Assembly: GCA_963842955.1 (NCBI GenBank)
Contig: CAWJIJ010000011.1
Span: 372,001 to 436,000 of the forward strand
DNA length: 64,000 nucleotides
From: JARFQW01 sp963842955
Lineage (GTDB): Bacteria > Pseudomonadota > Gammaproteobacteria > Steroidobacterales > XN24
Reading direction: 5' to 3'
The notes beneath the pieces were generated by a model that worked only from the letters and a program-made list of their open reading frames with translations, ran no database searches and had not been told where the DNA came from. Positions 23,942-33,646 of the stretch are shown here, piece by piece. The position numbers and the translations under genes were made by a program. The stretch's first letter is position 1, and every line of letters begins with the position of its first letter.

Positions 23942-25153
23942 ATGTATCTCGATCAGTTCAGACTCCAGGAAGCACCCTTCAGGCTCGCGCCTGATCCCCG
24001 ATTTCTGTTCCTGAGCAAACAGCATGCCCGGGCGCGGGCTTACATGGAATCAACGGTCTGGTTCACCGACGGGTTCGTCGTGGTCACCGGGGAGATTGGA
24101 TCCGGCAAGACGACGTTGATCGAGGACTTCCTGGCCAACCTGGATGAGAACGTGACCGTAGCCCGCGTCGCCCAGACCCAGCTCACCCCTATCGAATTTC
24201 TCCAGACGGTGCTTGCCCAGTTCGGATTCCAGCCCTTCTCGATGGGCAAGGCCGAGCTTCTGGAAACGCTGAACCGGTTCTTCGAGGAGCTGCTGGACGA
24301 CGGTCAGAAGGTCGTGATCGTGATCGACGAGGCGCAGAACCTCGACCGGCGAGTCCTGGAAGAAATCCGGATGCTCGCAGGCGTCTGCGCAGGCCGGGAG
24401 AAAGTCCTTTCGATCATTCTCGCCGGGCAGCCGGAACTTGCGGACATTCTCGACGCCCCGGATATGGAGCAGTTGTCCCAGCGAACCCGGCTGCGCTTTC
24501 ACCTGCGGCCTCTCGCCGAGGCAGAGATCGGCGACTACATCAGCCATCGACTGCAGGTGGCGGGCTGTGGTCAGGAGGGCCTGTTTGATCCGTCCACGTA
24601 CGCGGATATCTACCGCTATACGGGGGGCGTGCCCCGGCTCATCAATACCCTGTGCGATACGGCACTGATTTGCGCATTCGCCGACGAGCAGCCAGGCGTG
24701 GACACCGCGTCGATACAACAGGCCATCGCCGAGCTCGGGTGGCCCGAATTCAGCGCGCGAGCCCGTCAGTCCGCGCCGGTGTCAGCAGCCCCGGCTCGGG
24801 CGCCCCAGGGAGAAGCGGTGGGTTACCTGATCCTCAGCCGGAAGGGCCGGCACATCGCCGATTACCCGTTGCGCGAAGGTCGGAGCATCCTGGGCAGGAC
24901 CCACGACAACGATATACCGGTGGACAGCCAGTACATCAGCCGCCATCACGCACAGGTGATTTGCGATCGGGACGGAATCCTGGTTGAAGACCTGCGCAGC
25001 ACGAACGGGATTCAGGTGGGCTCCAGGCGAGTGGACCGCCAGCGCCTGGGCGACGGCGAGTCGTTCTCTATCGGGGAGTTCGAATTTACCTTTCGCCAGC
25101 TCACCCCGGATAACGCAGCGGCGGATTCTCGCCGGGCGGGTCAGGAAGGATAG
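23942..25153 (+). CDS. ExeA/GspA-like AAA ATPase fused to a C-terminal FHA domain
   Basis: 403 residues. Residues 1-275 are an ExeA-type AAA ATPase: YLDQFRLQEAPFRLAPDPRF is the usual N-terminus, Walker A is GEIGSGKTT (about 51-59), Walker B is VVIVIDEAQNL, and TRLRFHLRPL is the conserved arginine region. After a proline/alanine linker, residues about 300-395 form an FHA domain (SILGRTHDNDI, YISRHHAQV, DLRSTNGIQVG) that binds phosphothreonine peptides. Secretion-type ATPases of this family usually end in a peptidoglycan-binding domain, so here a phospho-signal reader replaces it. No type II secretion, exosortase or kinase gene is adjacent. Cytoplasmic; partner unknown. Confidence 0.88.
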   Translation: MYLDQFRLQEAPFRLAPDPRFLFLSKQHARARAYMESTVWFTDGFVVVTGEIGSGKTTLIEDFLANLDENVTVARVAQTQLTPIEFLQTVLAQFGFQPFSMGKAELLETLNRFFEELLDDGQKVVIVIDEAQNLDRRVLEEIRMLAGVCAGREKVLSIILAGQPELADILDAPDMEQLSQRTRLRFHLRPLAEAEIGDYISHRLQVAGCGQEGLFDPSTYADIYRYTGGVPRLINTLCDTALICAFADEQPGVDTASIQQAIAELGWPEFSARARQSAPVSAAPARAPQGEAVGYLILSRKGRHIADYPLREGRSILGRTHDNDIPVDSQYISRHHAQVICDRDGILVEDLRSTNGIQVGSRRVDRQRLGDGESFSIGEFEFTFRQLTPDNAAADSRRAGQEG

Positions 25154-25284
25154 GCAATCGGGTCCACGTCCCTGTGGTGCCCCGTGGGCGGCCAACATCC
25201 CTGTTCGTATTACCGAATCCATTCGGCGACCGCCGGAAGCTATATTAGCGACTCGCGAATCAGTGTCAATATCTGGTCGTGAAT

Positions 25285-25306
25285 GACCAAATGTGCATAA
25301 TTTGTC
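25285..25306. promoter_or_regulatory. AT-rich inverted repeat in the 200-bp gap after the ATPase-FHA gene
   Basis: Arms GAC(C)AAAT and ATTTGTC pair over 7 bp with one bulged C around the centre GTGCATA. The surrounding 60 bp are clearly more AT-rich than the rest of the window. It lies between two convergent genes, so a promoter for either is not expected; it could be an operator for an unseen small RNA, or chance. No T-run follows. Confidence 0.25.
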
Positions 25307-25354
25307 GGGTAGACGACACCGCGGCAGAAGGCGCGGTCGGCCTGTTTCCGGGTA

Positions 25355-26809
25355 TCAGGCGCTGGTCCCACCGACCGTGAGGCCGTCGATGCGCAAGGTG
25401 GGTTGACCGACACCCACGGGGACGCTCTGACCATCCTTGCCGCAAACACCCACCCCCTCGTCCAGCGCCAGGTCATCCCCGACCATCGCAACCCGGGTCA
25501 GCACGTCCGGACCGTTGCCGATCAGGGTGGCGCCCTTCACAGGCCGGGTGATTCTGCCGTTCTCGATCAGGTAGGCCTCGCTGGCGGAGAACACGAACTT
25601 TCCGGAGGTAATGTCCACCTGGCCGCCGCCGAAATTTGAGGCGTACAGGCCGGTCTTGACGCTGGCAATGATTTCGGCCGGGTCATGGGGCCCGGGCAGC
25701 ATGTACGTATTGGTCATACGGGGCATGGGGAGATGGGCGAAACTCTCGCGCCGACCGTTGCCCGTGGAGTCCGTGCCGCTGAGGCGCGCATTGAGGTTGT
25801 CCTGCATGTAGCCCTTGAGCACGCCGTTTTCTATCAGCGTCGTGCACTGGCTCGGAGTTCCCTCGTCGTCGATCGTGAGCGAGCCGCGCCGGTTCGACAA
25901 GGTGCCATCGTCCACGACCGTGCACAGGGGCGAAGCCACCGACTCGCCGACGCGCCCCGAAAAGGCCGACGTCCCGCGGCGGTTGAAATCACCCTCCAGG
26001 CCGTGGCCAATCGCCTCGTGCAGCAGTACCCCCGGCCATCCGGGACCCAGAACCACCGTCATCGTGCCCGCCGGTGCCGGGACCGCGTCCAGGTTGACAA
26101 TGGCCTGGCGAACCGCCTCCCGGGCGAAAGCGAACGCCCGGTCATCCTCTTCGAGCCACCCGTAGCCGAACCGGCCGCCACCGCCGGCAAAGCCGCTCTC
26201 CCGGCGACCGTCCTGCTCCACGATAACCGAGACGTTCAGGCGCATCAGCGGGCGGATATCCCCGGCCAGGGTGCCGTCGCTGCCGGCAACGAGAATGACC
26301 TCGTGCACACCGGCCAGGCTCACGACGACCTCTTTGACCCGCGGGTCCTGGCGGCGCGTTTCGGCATCGATGCGCTCAAGCAGGGCGACCTTGGCAGAAT
26401 CCTCGAGGGTTTCCAGTGGATCGGCAGGGGCGTAGAGGGCTGCCGGGCGGGACGCCCTCCAGGCCTGGACGGATCCCGTCTGGCCCTGGCGGGCAATGGC
26501 GCGCGCCGCCTTCGAAGCTGTGGACAGGGCCGGCAGCAGGATCTCGTCCGAGTAGGCGAATCCGGTCTTCTCGCCGCTCATCGCCCTGAGGCCCACACCC
26601 TGGTCGATCCCGTGGCCGCCGTCTTTCACAATGCCGTCTTCGAGGGTCCACGATTCGTGCCGAACCAGCTGGAAATACAGATCGGCCGCATCCACCGCGG
26701 GTCCCATGAGCTGGCCGAGCAGTCGTTCGAGGTCGCCCAGTTCGATTCCGTTCGGGACCAGCAGGCGTGTTGTCGCAAGTTCCAGGGCGTCCTTGGTCAT
26801 ATCATCCAT
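25355..26809 (-). CDS. tldD: Metalloprotease TldD
   Basis: 484 residues from the ATG at 26809; a second ATG three codons on (26800) is equally possible. The zinc motif HExxxH is present as LHEAIGHGLEGDFNRRG. Other family blocks are RAMSGEKTGFAYSDEIL, VVDDGTLSNRRGSLTIDDEGTPSQ, MPRMTNTYMLPG and GGQVDITSGKFVFSASEAYLIENG. It is the catalytic half of the TldD/PmbA peptidase. It closes the conserved minus-strand run maf-rng-yhdP-nitrilase-tldD, starting 20 bp after the nitrilase gene stop. Confidence 0.96.
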   Translation of the reverse strand: MDDMTKDALELATTRLLVPNGIELGDLERLLGQLMGPAVDAADLYFQLVRHESWTLEDGIVKDGGHGIDQGVGLRAMSGEKTGFAYSDEILLPALSTASKAARAIARQGQTGSVQAWRASRPAALYAPADPLETLEDSAKVALLERIDAETRRQDPRVKEVVVSLAGVHEVILVAGSDGTLAGDIRPLMRLNVSVIVEQDGRRESGFAGGGGRFGYGWLEEDDRAFAFAREAVRQAIVNLDAVPAPAGTMTVVLGPGWPGVLLHEAIGHGLEGDFNRRGTSAFSGRVGESVASPLCTVVDDGTLSNRRGSLTIDDEGTPSQCTTLIENGVLKGYMQDNLNARLSGTDSTGNGRRESFAHLPMPRMTNTYMLPGPHDPAEIIASVKTGLYASNFGGGQVDITSGKFVFSASEAYLIENGRITRPVKGATLIGNGPDVLTRVAMVGDDLALDEGVGVCGKDGQSVPVGVGQPTLRIDGLTVGGTSA

Positions 26810-26829
26810 ATCGAATCTGTTTGCCTTGG

Positions 26830-27660
26830 CTAAAAATATTCCCTGGCGTGAGCCAGGGCTGGAAACCGCTCCCGGAGGCCTGCCTGGGCGCGCAGGTCCA
26901 GATCCGACAACACAACGCCGGGACCATCCGGGCGACACCCGAGAACCTGGCCCCAAGGGTCCACGATCATCGCGTGACCCCAGGTCCGGCGTCCGCCGGG
27001 ATGCTCGCCAACCTGCGCCGCGGCCAGAACGAAGGCCAGGTTTTCGACCGCCCGGGCGCGAATCAGAAGATCCCAGTGTGCCTCGCCTGTCGGCACAGTG
27101 AACGCTGCAGGTATGCTCAGCGCCAGCGCCCCGGCACGGACGAGGCGGCGATAGAGTTCCGGAAACCGTACATCGTAGCAGACAGAAAGGCCGAGAGGCC
27201 CGAGCGGACTCGAGACGACAACGGGCCCGGAACCGGGACAGGTGCCGGCGGATTCACGATAGGCCCGCTCGTGCCCGGGAACAGCCACGTCGAAAAGGTG
27301 GATCTTGTCGTAAACACCGACCACCTGGCCATCCGCGTCCCACGTAATAGAACGGGCCCGTGGCCGGTCGTCCCCATCCAGCACGGGGATCGTTCCCCCG
27401 ACGATCGCTAGCTTCAGCCTGGCGGCAGCGCGCGCGAGAAATTCCTGCTGGGGACCCTCCCCGGGGTGCTCTGCCACGCTCTGGCGATCCGTTTCGCGAC
27501 GCCCCATGTAGCCGAAATTCTCCGGCAGCACGACCAGCTCCGCGCCCTCGGCGGCAGCCGCATCCAGCAGTTCGGCGACTGCGGCGAGATTTTCCTCAAC
27601 CTGATCGGTGGAGGTCATCTGCACGACCGCCGCCCGAACGGTCTCACCCGGTGCCTTCAT
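26830..27660 (-). CDS. Carbon-nitrogen hydrolase, Nit1/Nit2 type (probable deaminated glutathione amidase)
   Basis: 276 residues. The Glu-Lys-Cys triad is visible in VVLPENFGYMG, YDKIHLFD and LSVCYDVRFPELYR. RARAVENLAFVLAAAQVG and GHAMIVDPWG are family blocks. The YDKIHLFDV and CYDVRFPE forms point to the Nit branch, which repairs deaminated glutathione, rather than to nitrile hydrolysis. The start at 27660 was chosen so that the protein begins just before RAAVVQMTS; an ATG at 27684 adds eight residues. It overlaps the yhdP stop by 17 bp, in the conserved yhdP-nit-tldD order. Confidence 0.92.
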   Translation of the reverse strand: MKAPGETVRAAVVQMTSTDQVEENLAAVAELLDAAAAEGAELVVLPENFGYMGRRETDRQSVAEHPGEGPQQEFLARAAARLKLAIVGGTIPVLDGDDRPRARSITWDADGQVVGVYDKIHLFDVAVPGHERAYRESAGTCPGSGPVVVSSPLGPLGLSVCYDVRFPELYRRLVRAGALALSIPAAFTVPTGEAHWDLLIRARAVENLAFVLAAAQVGEHPGGRRTWGHAMIVDPWGQVLGCRPDGPGVVLSDLDLRAQAGLRERFPALAHAREYF

Positions 27661-30600
27661 CGTCCCCGTCTCCTGCTGCCGCAACGACGCGATCCACCTT
27701 GGGATTCTCCCAAGGTCCCGTGATCCGGTACTGCGCCTTGACCATGCCCTTCATCGGTTCCTTGAAAATCTCGGCGAGCACATACAAGGCTGCGCCGATG
27801 GCCGGCCCACCGGCAAGGACGCCGGCAATCGGCAGCGTCGCGCCGAGTTCCGTGCTCACAATTGCGGTCTGATCGTAGTCCCGGTTGGCCAGACCGACCC
27901 GGCCGACGATACCCACATCCGCAGCGGGCGCATGGACGATCAGGTTGCTGGTGTAGGCCTGACCGTCGCGGATCGTGAAGTCACCGCTGATATCGTCGAA
28001 CTGGAAACCCGACTTGAAGACGTCCCGGAAATCCAGAGCAAGACGCCTCGGCAGGGCCTGGACGCTCAGCAGCCCAAAAACGCGCCCTGCTCCGGGCTCC
28101 ACGTCCTCGAGCTCCCCTTTGCCGAGGTCGATTCGCGCCGTGCCCTCCGTGACGGCCAGCCAGTCGCTGCGCAGCCCTCCGGCCCAGTGAGTAGAGAATC
28201 GAAAGGTTCCCTTCTTCGCATCGATCCCTGAACGAAAGCCAAGTGACTGCATCGCATTGGCGATGTTGTCGCTGCTCAACTCCAGCAGCCACTCGCTCCA
28301 GTCCACCGTGTCGCTTTGCCGGACGGTCGCTTTGCTCGTAAGCGTGTAGCCAGGCCCCGAGGCTGTCGCCGAGTCCACCTGGAATCCGTCCGGCAATCGT
28401 TTGCTGGTAAAGGCTACGTTTTCGAGGGACATCGTATCGATGGCCAGCGAGGCAATGGTCATGTCCATCGCAGGAATGTTCCTGGCATTGACAGTGCGCG
28501 GCGGCCGCTCGTCTCCGGAAGACCCCTCGCCGCGTGTCCCGGCTTCAGGCTCTCCAGCGCCTATGACGAGTCGTTCCAACCGCCCGACAACGGGTTCGTC
28601 TCCGAGCACCGGGTACGGAAGTCGCAGAGTACCCGCCAGCGCCGGCCCGTCGGCGTACACATCCCATCCATCGGCAACGCGGGACATGCGCAAGCTCTGG
28701 TCGGCAAAACGCTGGCCGAGAAAACGAAACTCGACGGCACTCAGTTCACCGCCGGCAAGCCAGTCCCGCAAGCCGGGAGCGGGGGGCCCACCCCCGGCCG
28801 GCGTGCTCGCATCCATTGAGCCGACCCGGGTTGCCGGGCCACGCCACTCCTGTTGCAGCCAGCCGTCGAGGTCGAGGACAGCGAGGGTGCCACCGATCGT
28901 GAGACCCGGCTGACCGTTGAGACTCGGCTCGACCCCATCGGCGCCACCACGAATGCTGGCCTCGGCGAAGTCCATACCCTCGGACAGATCGAACCGGACG
29001 AGGCCCCGGAGGTCGCTGCCGTAGCGAACATCCCAGACCGCGCTGCCGGTTTCCGGCCAGCGCATTAGAACGTTGAGCGGGCGTGACGATTCGGCGGACT
29101 TGCCCAGCGGCGCTGGCAACCGTACAGCGGCTCCCGCAAGGTCTGTCCCGAGCTCCAGGTAGAAACGCTGACCCGATGGCTTGGTCGGAAAATTCAGGTC
29201 GGCAGTCAGGTTGGCCTCCCCCTCGATGAAACCGCTGACCGGCGCCCTGAGAAGTCGCTCGATTTCCGCGGCGCCTAGCCGGCCGTCGAGTCGCAGCAGC
29301 GTCCCGCCCTCCGGCCTGGGGGATACGACCATCGTCAGCGGCCGCCCCAGGACAGACGCGCTGACGGTCTGGCTGGTGACCGACGCATTCCTGATTGCCA
29401 GGTCTCCGACGATGTTCTCCACCGGATAGGACATGGGGCCCAGGCTGTAGCTGACGTTGCGAACGGCCAGGTCAACGGCAATAGTCCGCCGGGGCAGATC
29501 TTTCAGGGGGAGAAACAGGTCCACCTTTGCGGCCGCGCTGCCGCTGGCGATGCGAGCCTCTGCCAGGCCATAGCCCAGGATGCCTTGGAGCGGACTCTGC
29601 TCGGCAAAACGGGCTACCGTCTCGGACGGCCCTGCGGCGTCCCCCACAAGCCTTAGTTCGCCAGTCGGCATGTCGGCCATGGTTACCAGCACATCGGAAG
29701 CGACGACCCCCTCCAGCGTGCCGCGCTCTATGGCCGCTCGCAGCGAGGCGTTTTCGAAAACGACGTCGGCGCGCACGTTTTCAGCCCTCGGCCAGCCATT
29801 CGCATAGTCCAGGGCGAGGTCTTCAACCGACAGGCTGGACCGGAACATTCCCGAGCCATCCCGAAACGGAAACCCCTTTAGCGGGCCGTTCCAAACAACG
29901 GACGCCGCGGGCACCCGCCCGGAGACCAGCGCACGATCCAGCCAGCCCGCGACGCGGGCGGTCATCTTGCCGACGGGCAGATACCTGGAAACCGCCTCGA
30001 CATCCACGTCCTGGATGCGCGCGTCGAGCTCGAGCCGGTCCCGTCCGTCACCGGGCTGAACCAGTTTCATGCTCGCGGTCGCTTTCAGATCCCGGTTGTC
30101 CAGGACAATTTCGTCGCTGGAGACCTGGAGACTGCCGGACTCCGCTCGCCAGCGGAGCATTCCCCGCACATCTGCCGTCAGCGGCTCACGAAACAGCCCG
30201 GGAAACTCGGCGGTCACGTCGATGCTGTCGAGCTCAAGCCAGCCGCCGCGCTCGTCGCCCTCGATTCGACCAGTCAGGCCACGTACGCCGGGCCGCCCGT
30301 CGTCCGCCGACACGGCCAGACCCTCGAATCGGGCGGCCAGGCGGGCACGCTCCGCCAGGGGCCGCCCGGGATCCATGTCGAGCTGGGCCACGAGATCCTC
30401 GACATCCCCTTCCGGGGCAAGGGACTCAATCTGTCCACGCAGTTCGTCGCCGGCGAAGAAAGCCGCGGGCGCAAGATCCTGCAAGCGGAGCCGGTCAGCG
30501 TCCAGGTAGACCAGGGCGGGTTCGGAGGCCCGCTGGAGAAACTCCAGTCGCAGTGACGGACTGCGCCAGGTCGTACCGCCGCGACGAACTTCGAGATTGT

Positions 30601-31531
30601 TTGCTACGGCGGTCCAGCCCCCGGCGAGGCGATTCCATTCCAGGCCGACAGCGACCCGCTCGTAAAACGCTTCCAGGCCAGTCTGGGGAATACCCAGCCG
30701 ATCCACTTCCAGCTCGGCGGTGATTTCACGCATCTCCCGGGGCGTCCCTTCTCCCCAGGCGCGCACACTCAGGGTGCCGGCGGACGGAAATCGCGGAAAC
30801 TCCGGCAAGGCAGTACGAAGTGCCTCAAGCCTGAGGTCACTTGAATCCACGAAGTACTCGACTCTCCCGAAGTGGCGCCCGTCCCGGCCGCCCGTCGCCC
30901 GGGCCCAGAACTCCAGCCCGCGGCCCAGTGAGTCCGGCAGCCGGGTCCGGCCCTCCGCGAACAAGCTCACCCCATCCGAATCAACGGCCAGCTCGAGATC
31001 CGAGAATCGGAGCGGACCCGTCCCGCGCTTCCGGTCCTCGAAAACCAGCGTCGCATTTTCGAGGCGGTACTCGCCGGGGGGCACGACAATCTCGTCACCG
31101 CGTCGCTCCGGAAGAATTCCGGCCTCGCCCCCGATCAGCCAGGCCCCCTCCTCGTCCCTGACGACATCGACGACAAGGTCTTCGAGCAGCACCCGCCCCG
31201 GAGCCAGCCGGCGTTCGGAGATCAGGGCCCAAACGTCCACGGCAACGCTGCCGCTGCCCGCACGCAGAACGGCATCGCCGCCTGGCGCCGACAGCAGCTC
31301 AATGTCCTCGCAATACAACTGCGGGCCGGCCAGGCCCAGTCGCGCATCCAGGGCCCCGATGCGCAGCGGCATCCCGAGAGCCTCGCTGGCATAGGCCTCA
31401 ATCTGCTTGCGATGTTCCGGAGCCTGCGCAAGGACGACTCGCAGGGCTCCGGTCAACAACGCCAGGAGAATGACGGCTCCCGCAAATGCGGCTCCGAGCC
31501 AGCTCCAGATTTTGCGCCCGATCCGGGGCAT
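27644..31531 (-). CDS. yhdP: YhdP-family AsmA-like envelope lipid transporter
   Basis: 1295 residues, normal for the family. One N-terminal membrane helix (KIWSWLGAAFAGAVILLALLTG) anchors a very long periplasmic part with repeated beta-strand segments, as in AsmA/VPS13-like bridge proteins. The C-terminus contains the AsmA-like block TGDFTIRDGQAYTSNL-like GDFTIRDGQAYTSNLIVH and VGRVGLANRDYDQ. E. coli YhdP with TamB and YdbH carries phospholipids to the outer membrane. It lies 16 bp downstream of rng, exactly as in E. coli and Pseudomonas. It has no frameshift despite its size. Confidence 0.93.
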   Translation of the reverse strand: MPRIGRKIWSWLGAAFAGAVILLALLTGALRVVLAQAPEHRKQIEAYASEALGMPLRIGALDARLGLAGPQLYCEDIELLSAPGGDAVLRAGSGSVAVDVWALISERRLAPGRVLLEDLVVDVVRDEEGAWLIGGEAGILPERRGDEIVVPPGEYRLENATLVFEDRKRGTGPLRFSDLELAVDSDGVSLFAEGRTRLPDSLGRGLEFWARATGGRDGRHFGRVEYFVDSSDLRLEALRTALPEFPRFPSAGTLSVRAWGEGTPREMREITAELEVDRLGIPQTGLEAFYERVAVGLEWNRLAGGWTAVANNLEVRRGGTTWRSPSLRLEFLQRASEPALVYLDADRLRLQDLAPAAFFAGDELRGQIESLAPEGDVEDLVAQLDMDPGRPLAERARLAARFEGLAVSADDGRPGVRGLTGRIEGDERGGWLELDSIDVTAEFPGLFREPLTADVRGMLRWRAESGSLQVSSDEIVLDNRDLKATASMKLVQPGDGRDRLELDARIQDVDVEAVSRYLPVGKMTARVAGWLDRALVSGRVPAASVVWNGPLKGFPFRDGSGMFRSSLSVEDLALDYANGWPRAENVRADVVFENASLRAAIERGTLEGVVASDVLVTMADMPTGELRLVGDAAGPSETVARFAEQSPLQGILGYGLAEARIASGSAAAKVDLFLPLKDLPRRTIAVDLAVRNVSYSLGPMSYPVENIVGDLAIRNASVTSQTVSASVLGRPLTMVVSPRPEGGTLLRLDGRLGAAEIERLLRAPVSGFIEGEANLTADLNFPTKPSGQRFYLELGTDLAGAAVRLPAPLGKSAESSRPLNVLMRWPETGSAVWDVRYGSDLRGLVRFDLSEGMDFAEASIRGGADGVEPSLNGQPGLTIGGTLAVLDLDGWLQQEWRGPATRVGSMDASTPAGGGPPAPGLRDWLAGGELSAVEFRFLGQRFADQSLRMSRVADGWDVYADGPALAGTLRLPYPVLGDEPVVGRLERLVIGAGEPEAGTRGEGSSGDERPPRTVNARNIPAMDMTIASLAIDTMSLENVAFTSKRLPDGFQVDSATASGPGYTLTSKATVRQSDTVDWSEWLLELSSDNIANAMQSLGFRSGIDAKKGTFRFSTHWAGGLRSDWLAVTEGTARIDLGKGELEDVEPGAGRVFGLLSVQALPRRLALDFRDVFKSGFQFDDISGDFTIRDGQAYTSNLIVHAPAADVGIVGRVGLANRDYDQTAIVSTELGATLPIAGVLAGGPAIGAALYVLAEIFKEPMKGMVKAQYRITGPWENPKVDRVVAAAGDGDDEGTG

Positions 31532-31547
31532 CGATCAGCCACCGCCT

Positions 31548-33005
31548 CTACAGGGGAACGACATCGTACTGGTCCTGGGAATACAGGGCTTCGGCCTGCA
31601 GGCGAATGGGCCGCCCGGTGGTTTCCTCGAGTTCTGCAAGGCTTGTCGATTCCTCATCCACCAGCCGTTCGACAACCTCCGGGTGGGCCAGTACCAGCAG
31701 TTCCTGAAAGTCGAACTGGCGCGACTGCCGAAGGATGTCCCTGAAAATCTCGTAGCAGACCGTCTCGGCCGTCTTGACCGATCCACGGCCGGCACAGGTT
31801 GGACAAGGCCCGCACAGCAAATGTTCAAGACTTTCCCGGGTCCGCTTGCGAGTCATCTCCACGAGCCCGAGCCGGGAAACCTCGGTGATCTGGTTGCGGG
31901 CGTGGTCCTTGGCAAGGGCCTTCTCGAGCGCTTGCAACACCTGGGCCCGATGCTCGTCCTCGTCCATGTCGATGAAATCGACGATGATGATGCCGCCGAG
32001 ATTGCGGAGCCGGATCTGACGCGCGATCGCCTGCGCTGCCTCCAGGTTGGTCTTGAAAATGGTTTCTTCGAGATTTCGATGACCGACGTAGGCACCGGTG
32101 TTGACGTCGATGGTGGTCATCGCCTCCGTCTGATCGATGACCAGATAGCCACCCGATTTCAGAGGAACACGCCGCTCCAGAGCCCGTCCGATTTCATCCT
32201 CGATGCCGTAGAGATCAAAAATCGGCCGCTCGCCGGAATAGGCCTCGATCTTCGGTGCCAACTCGGGAACGAAGGTCGCGGCGAAATCCTTCATGCGCTC
32301 GCATAGCGCAGAGGAATCGACCCTTACCCGCTCGATGTCCGGCCCGAGAAGATCCCGCAGGATCCTGAGACCGAGAGGCAGATCCTCGTAGACCCGGCTC
32401 GCCGGACTGGCCGAGGCCGTCTGCCGGCCGATGACCTCCCAGATCTTGCCGAGGAACAGCATATCGGCGCGCAGGGCATCCCGCGGAGCCCCCTCGGCAG
32501 CCGTGCGTACGATATAACCTCCGGAGGTTCCGGCGTCGGTGAGATCCTCCATCACTGACCGCAGGCGCGTGCGTTCCTCTTCGTCCTCGATTCGGGCCGA
32601 TACGCCGAGTCCCTGGCCCTTCGGCATGAATACCAGGTACCGCGACGGAAGGGTGACAAATGTGGTGAGCCGCGCGCCTTTCGTACCCAGGGGGTCTTTC
32701 AGCACCTGGACAAGAATCTCCTGGCCCTCGCGAACCAGGTCGCGAACCCCTTGCTCGGTTCCTTCCGGCACCGAGCCATTGGGCATGACATCCGACGCAT
32801 GCAGAAATCCGGTCCGTTCAAGGCCGATGTCCACAAAAGCCGCCTGCATGCCTGGAAGCACGCGTGATACCCGGCCTTTGTAGATATTGCTGATCAGCCC
32901 CCTCCGGGTGGCTCGCTCGACGAAGAGTTCCTGAACAACCCCGCTCTCCACGAGTGCGGCGCGCACCTCTCGGGGCGTCACGTTGACGAGAATCTCCTCT
33001 CTCAT
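31548..33005 (-). CDS. rng: Ribonuclease G
   Basis: 485 residues. The N-terminal S1-like region includes LISNIYKGRVSRVLPGMQAAFVDIG-type sequence (YKGRVSRVLPGMQAAFVDIG), then ARLTTFVTLPSRYLVFMP. The catalytic DNase-I-like part has MTTIDVNTGAYVG and IVDFIDMDEDEHR, which supply the magnesium aspartates. The zinc-link cysteines are in CGPCPTCAGRGSVK. It matures 5' ends of 16S rRNA and degrades some mRNAs. It overlaps maf by 4 bp (ATGA). Confidence 0.97.
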   Translation of the reverse strand: MREEILVNVTPREVRAALVESGVVQELFVERATRRGLISNIYKGRVSRVLPGMQAAFVDIGLERTGFLHASDVMPNGSVPEGTEQGVRDLVREGQEILVQVLKDPLGTKGARLTTFVTLPSRYLVFMPKGQGLGVSARIEDEEERTRLRSVMEDLTDAGTSGGYIVRTAAEGAPRDALRADMLFLGKIWEVIGRQTASASPASRVYEDLPLGLRILRDLLGPDIERVRVDSSALCERMKDFAATFVPELAPKIEAYSGERPIFDLYGIEDEIGRALERRVPLKSGGYLVIDQTEAMTTIDVNTGAYVGHRNLEETIFKTNLEAAQAIARQIRLRNLGGIIIVDFIDMDEDEHRAQVLQALEKALAKDHARNQITEVSRLGLVEMTRKRTRESLEHLLCGPCPTCAGRGSVKTAETVCYEIFRDILRQSRQFDFQELLVLAHPEVVERLVDEESTSLAELEETTGRPIRLQAEALYSQDQYDVVPL

Positions 33006-33598
33006 GGCAGCGACCCGAATTGTCCCGGACCGAGCGAGGACAAGAGTGCGGCGGTCTCGAACAGGGGCAAGCCCATGACCCCGGAGTAGCTGCCGGCAAG
33101 ATCCACCACGAAAACCGCGGCCATGCCCTGAATGCCGTAGGCGCCAGCCTTGTCCAGCGGCTCTCCAGTGGCGACATATCGGTCAATTTCCCCGGCGCTT
33201 AAGTCCCGAAACGTTACGACGCTCCGGCTCAGCAAAGTCCTTCGGCCCGCCCGCGCAACGCCACTCACGGCGCTGAAAACCTCGTGGCCGCGGCCACTGA
33301 GCCTGGCCAGCATTTCTGCAGCATTTTCGGGGCCCGTTGGCTTGCCGAGAATGGTGCCATCCACGACGACAGCGGTATCGGCTCCGAGCACAATAGCCTC
33401 AGTGGCTGGCGAGAGCTCCTCCCAGCCGAGCGCAGCCTTGGCGCAGGCAAGTCGGCGCACATAGTCCTCCGGGGATTCGCCCGCCAGGGCTGTTTCCTCC
33501 AGGGACACGGGATGTACGGTATGCAGTACCCGGATCTGGGCGAGTAGTTCCCGGCGCCGCGGTGAGGCCGAGGCGAGGTAAACGAGGGGCTGATTCAC
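33002..33598 (-). CDS. maf: Maf-family nucleoside triphosphate pyrophosphatase
   Basis: 198 residues. SASPRRRELLAQI at the N-terminus, LGADTAVVVDGTILGKP with the catalytic aspartate, and DKAGAYGIQGMAAVFV with SYSGVMGLPLFETA are the family signatures. The position before rng matches YhdE, the dTTP/UTP pyrophosphatase paralogue, which removes modified or excess nucleotides. It heads the conserved maf-rng-yhdP group, here placed directly after rlmH. Confidence 0.95.
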   Translation of the reverse strand: MNQPLVYLASASPRRRELLAQIRVLHTVHPVSLEETALAGESPEDYVRRLACAKAALGWEELSPATEAIVLGADTAVVVDGTILGKPTGPENAAEMLARLSGRGHEVFSAVSGVARAGRRTLLSRSVVTFRDLSAGEIDRYVATGEPLDKAGAYGIQGMAAVFVVDLAGSYSGVMGLPLFETAALLSSLGPGQFGSLP

Positions 33599-33646
33599 CC
33601 GGGAGTGTCCCCGGTGCAGGGAGGGGATGCAAGCATCGCCCGGGGC

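Noticed and set aside
25318..25337. Hairpin ACCGCG/CGCGGT as terminator of tldD
   Set aside because: Only 6 bp and no T-run on the minus strand.
25685..26833. A 382-codon open frame on the plus strand
   Set aside because: Antisense to tldD, which has its complete HEAIGH site.
29527..30723. A 398-codon open frame rich in R, P and G on the plus strand
   Set aside because: Antisense to yhdP; composition reflects GC-rich complementary codons, not a protein.
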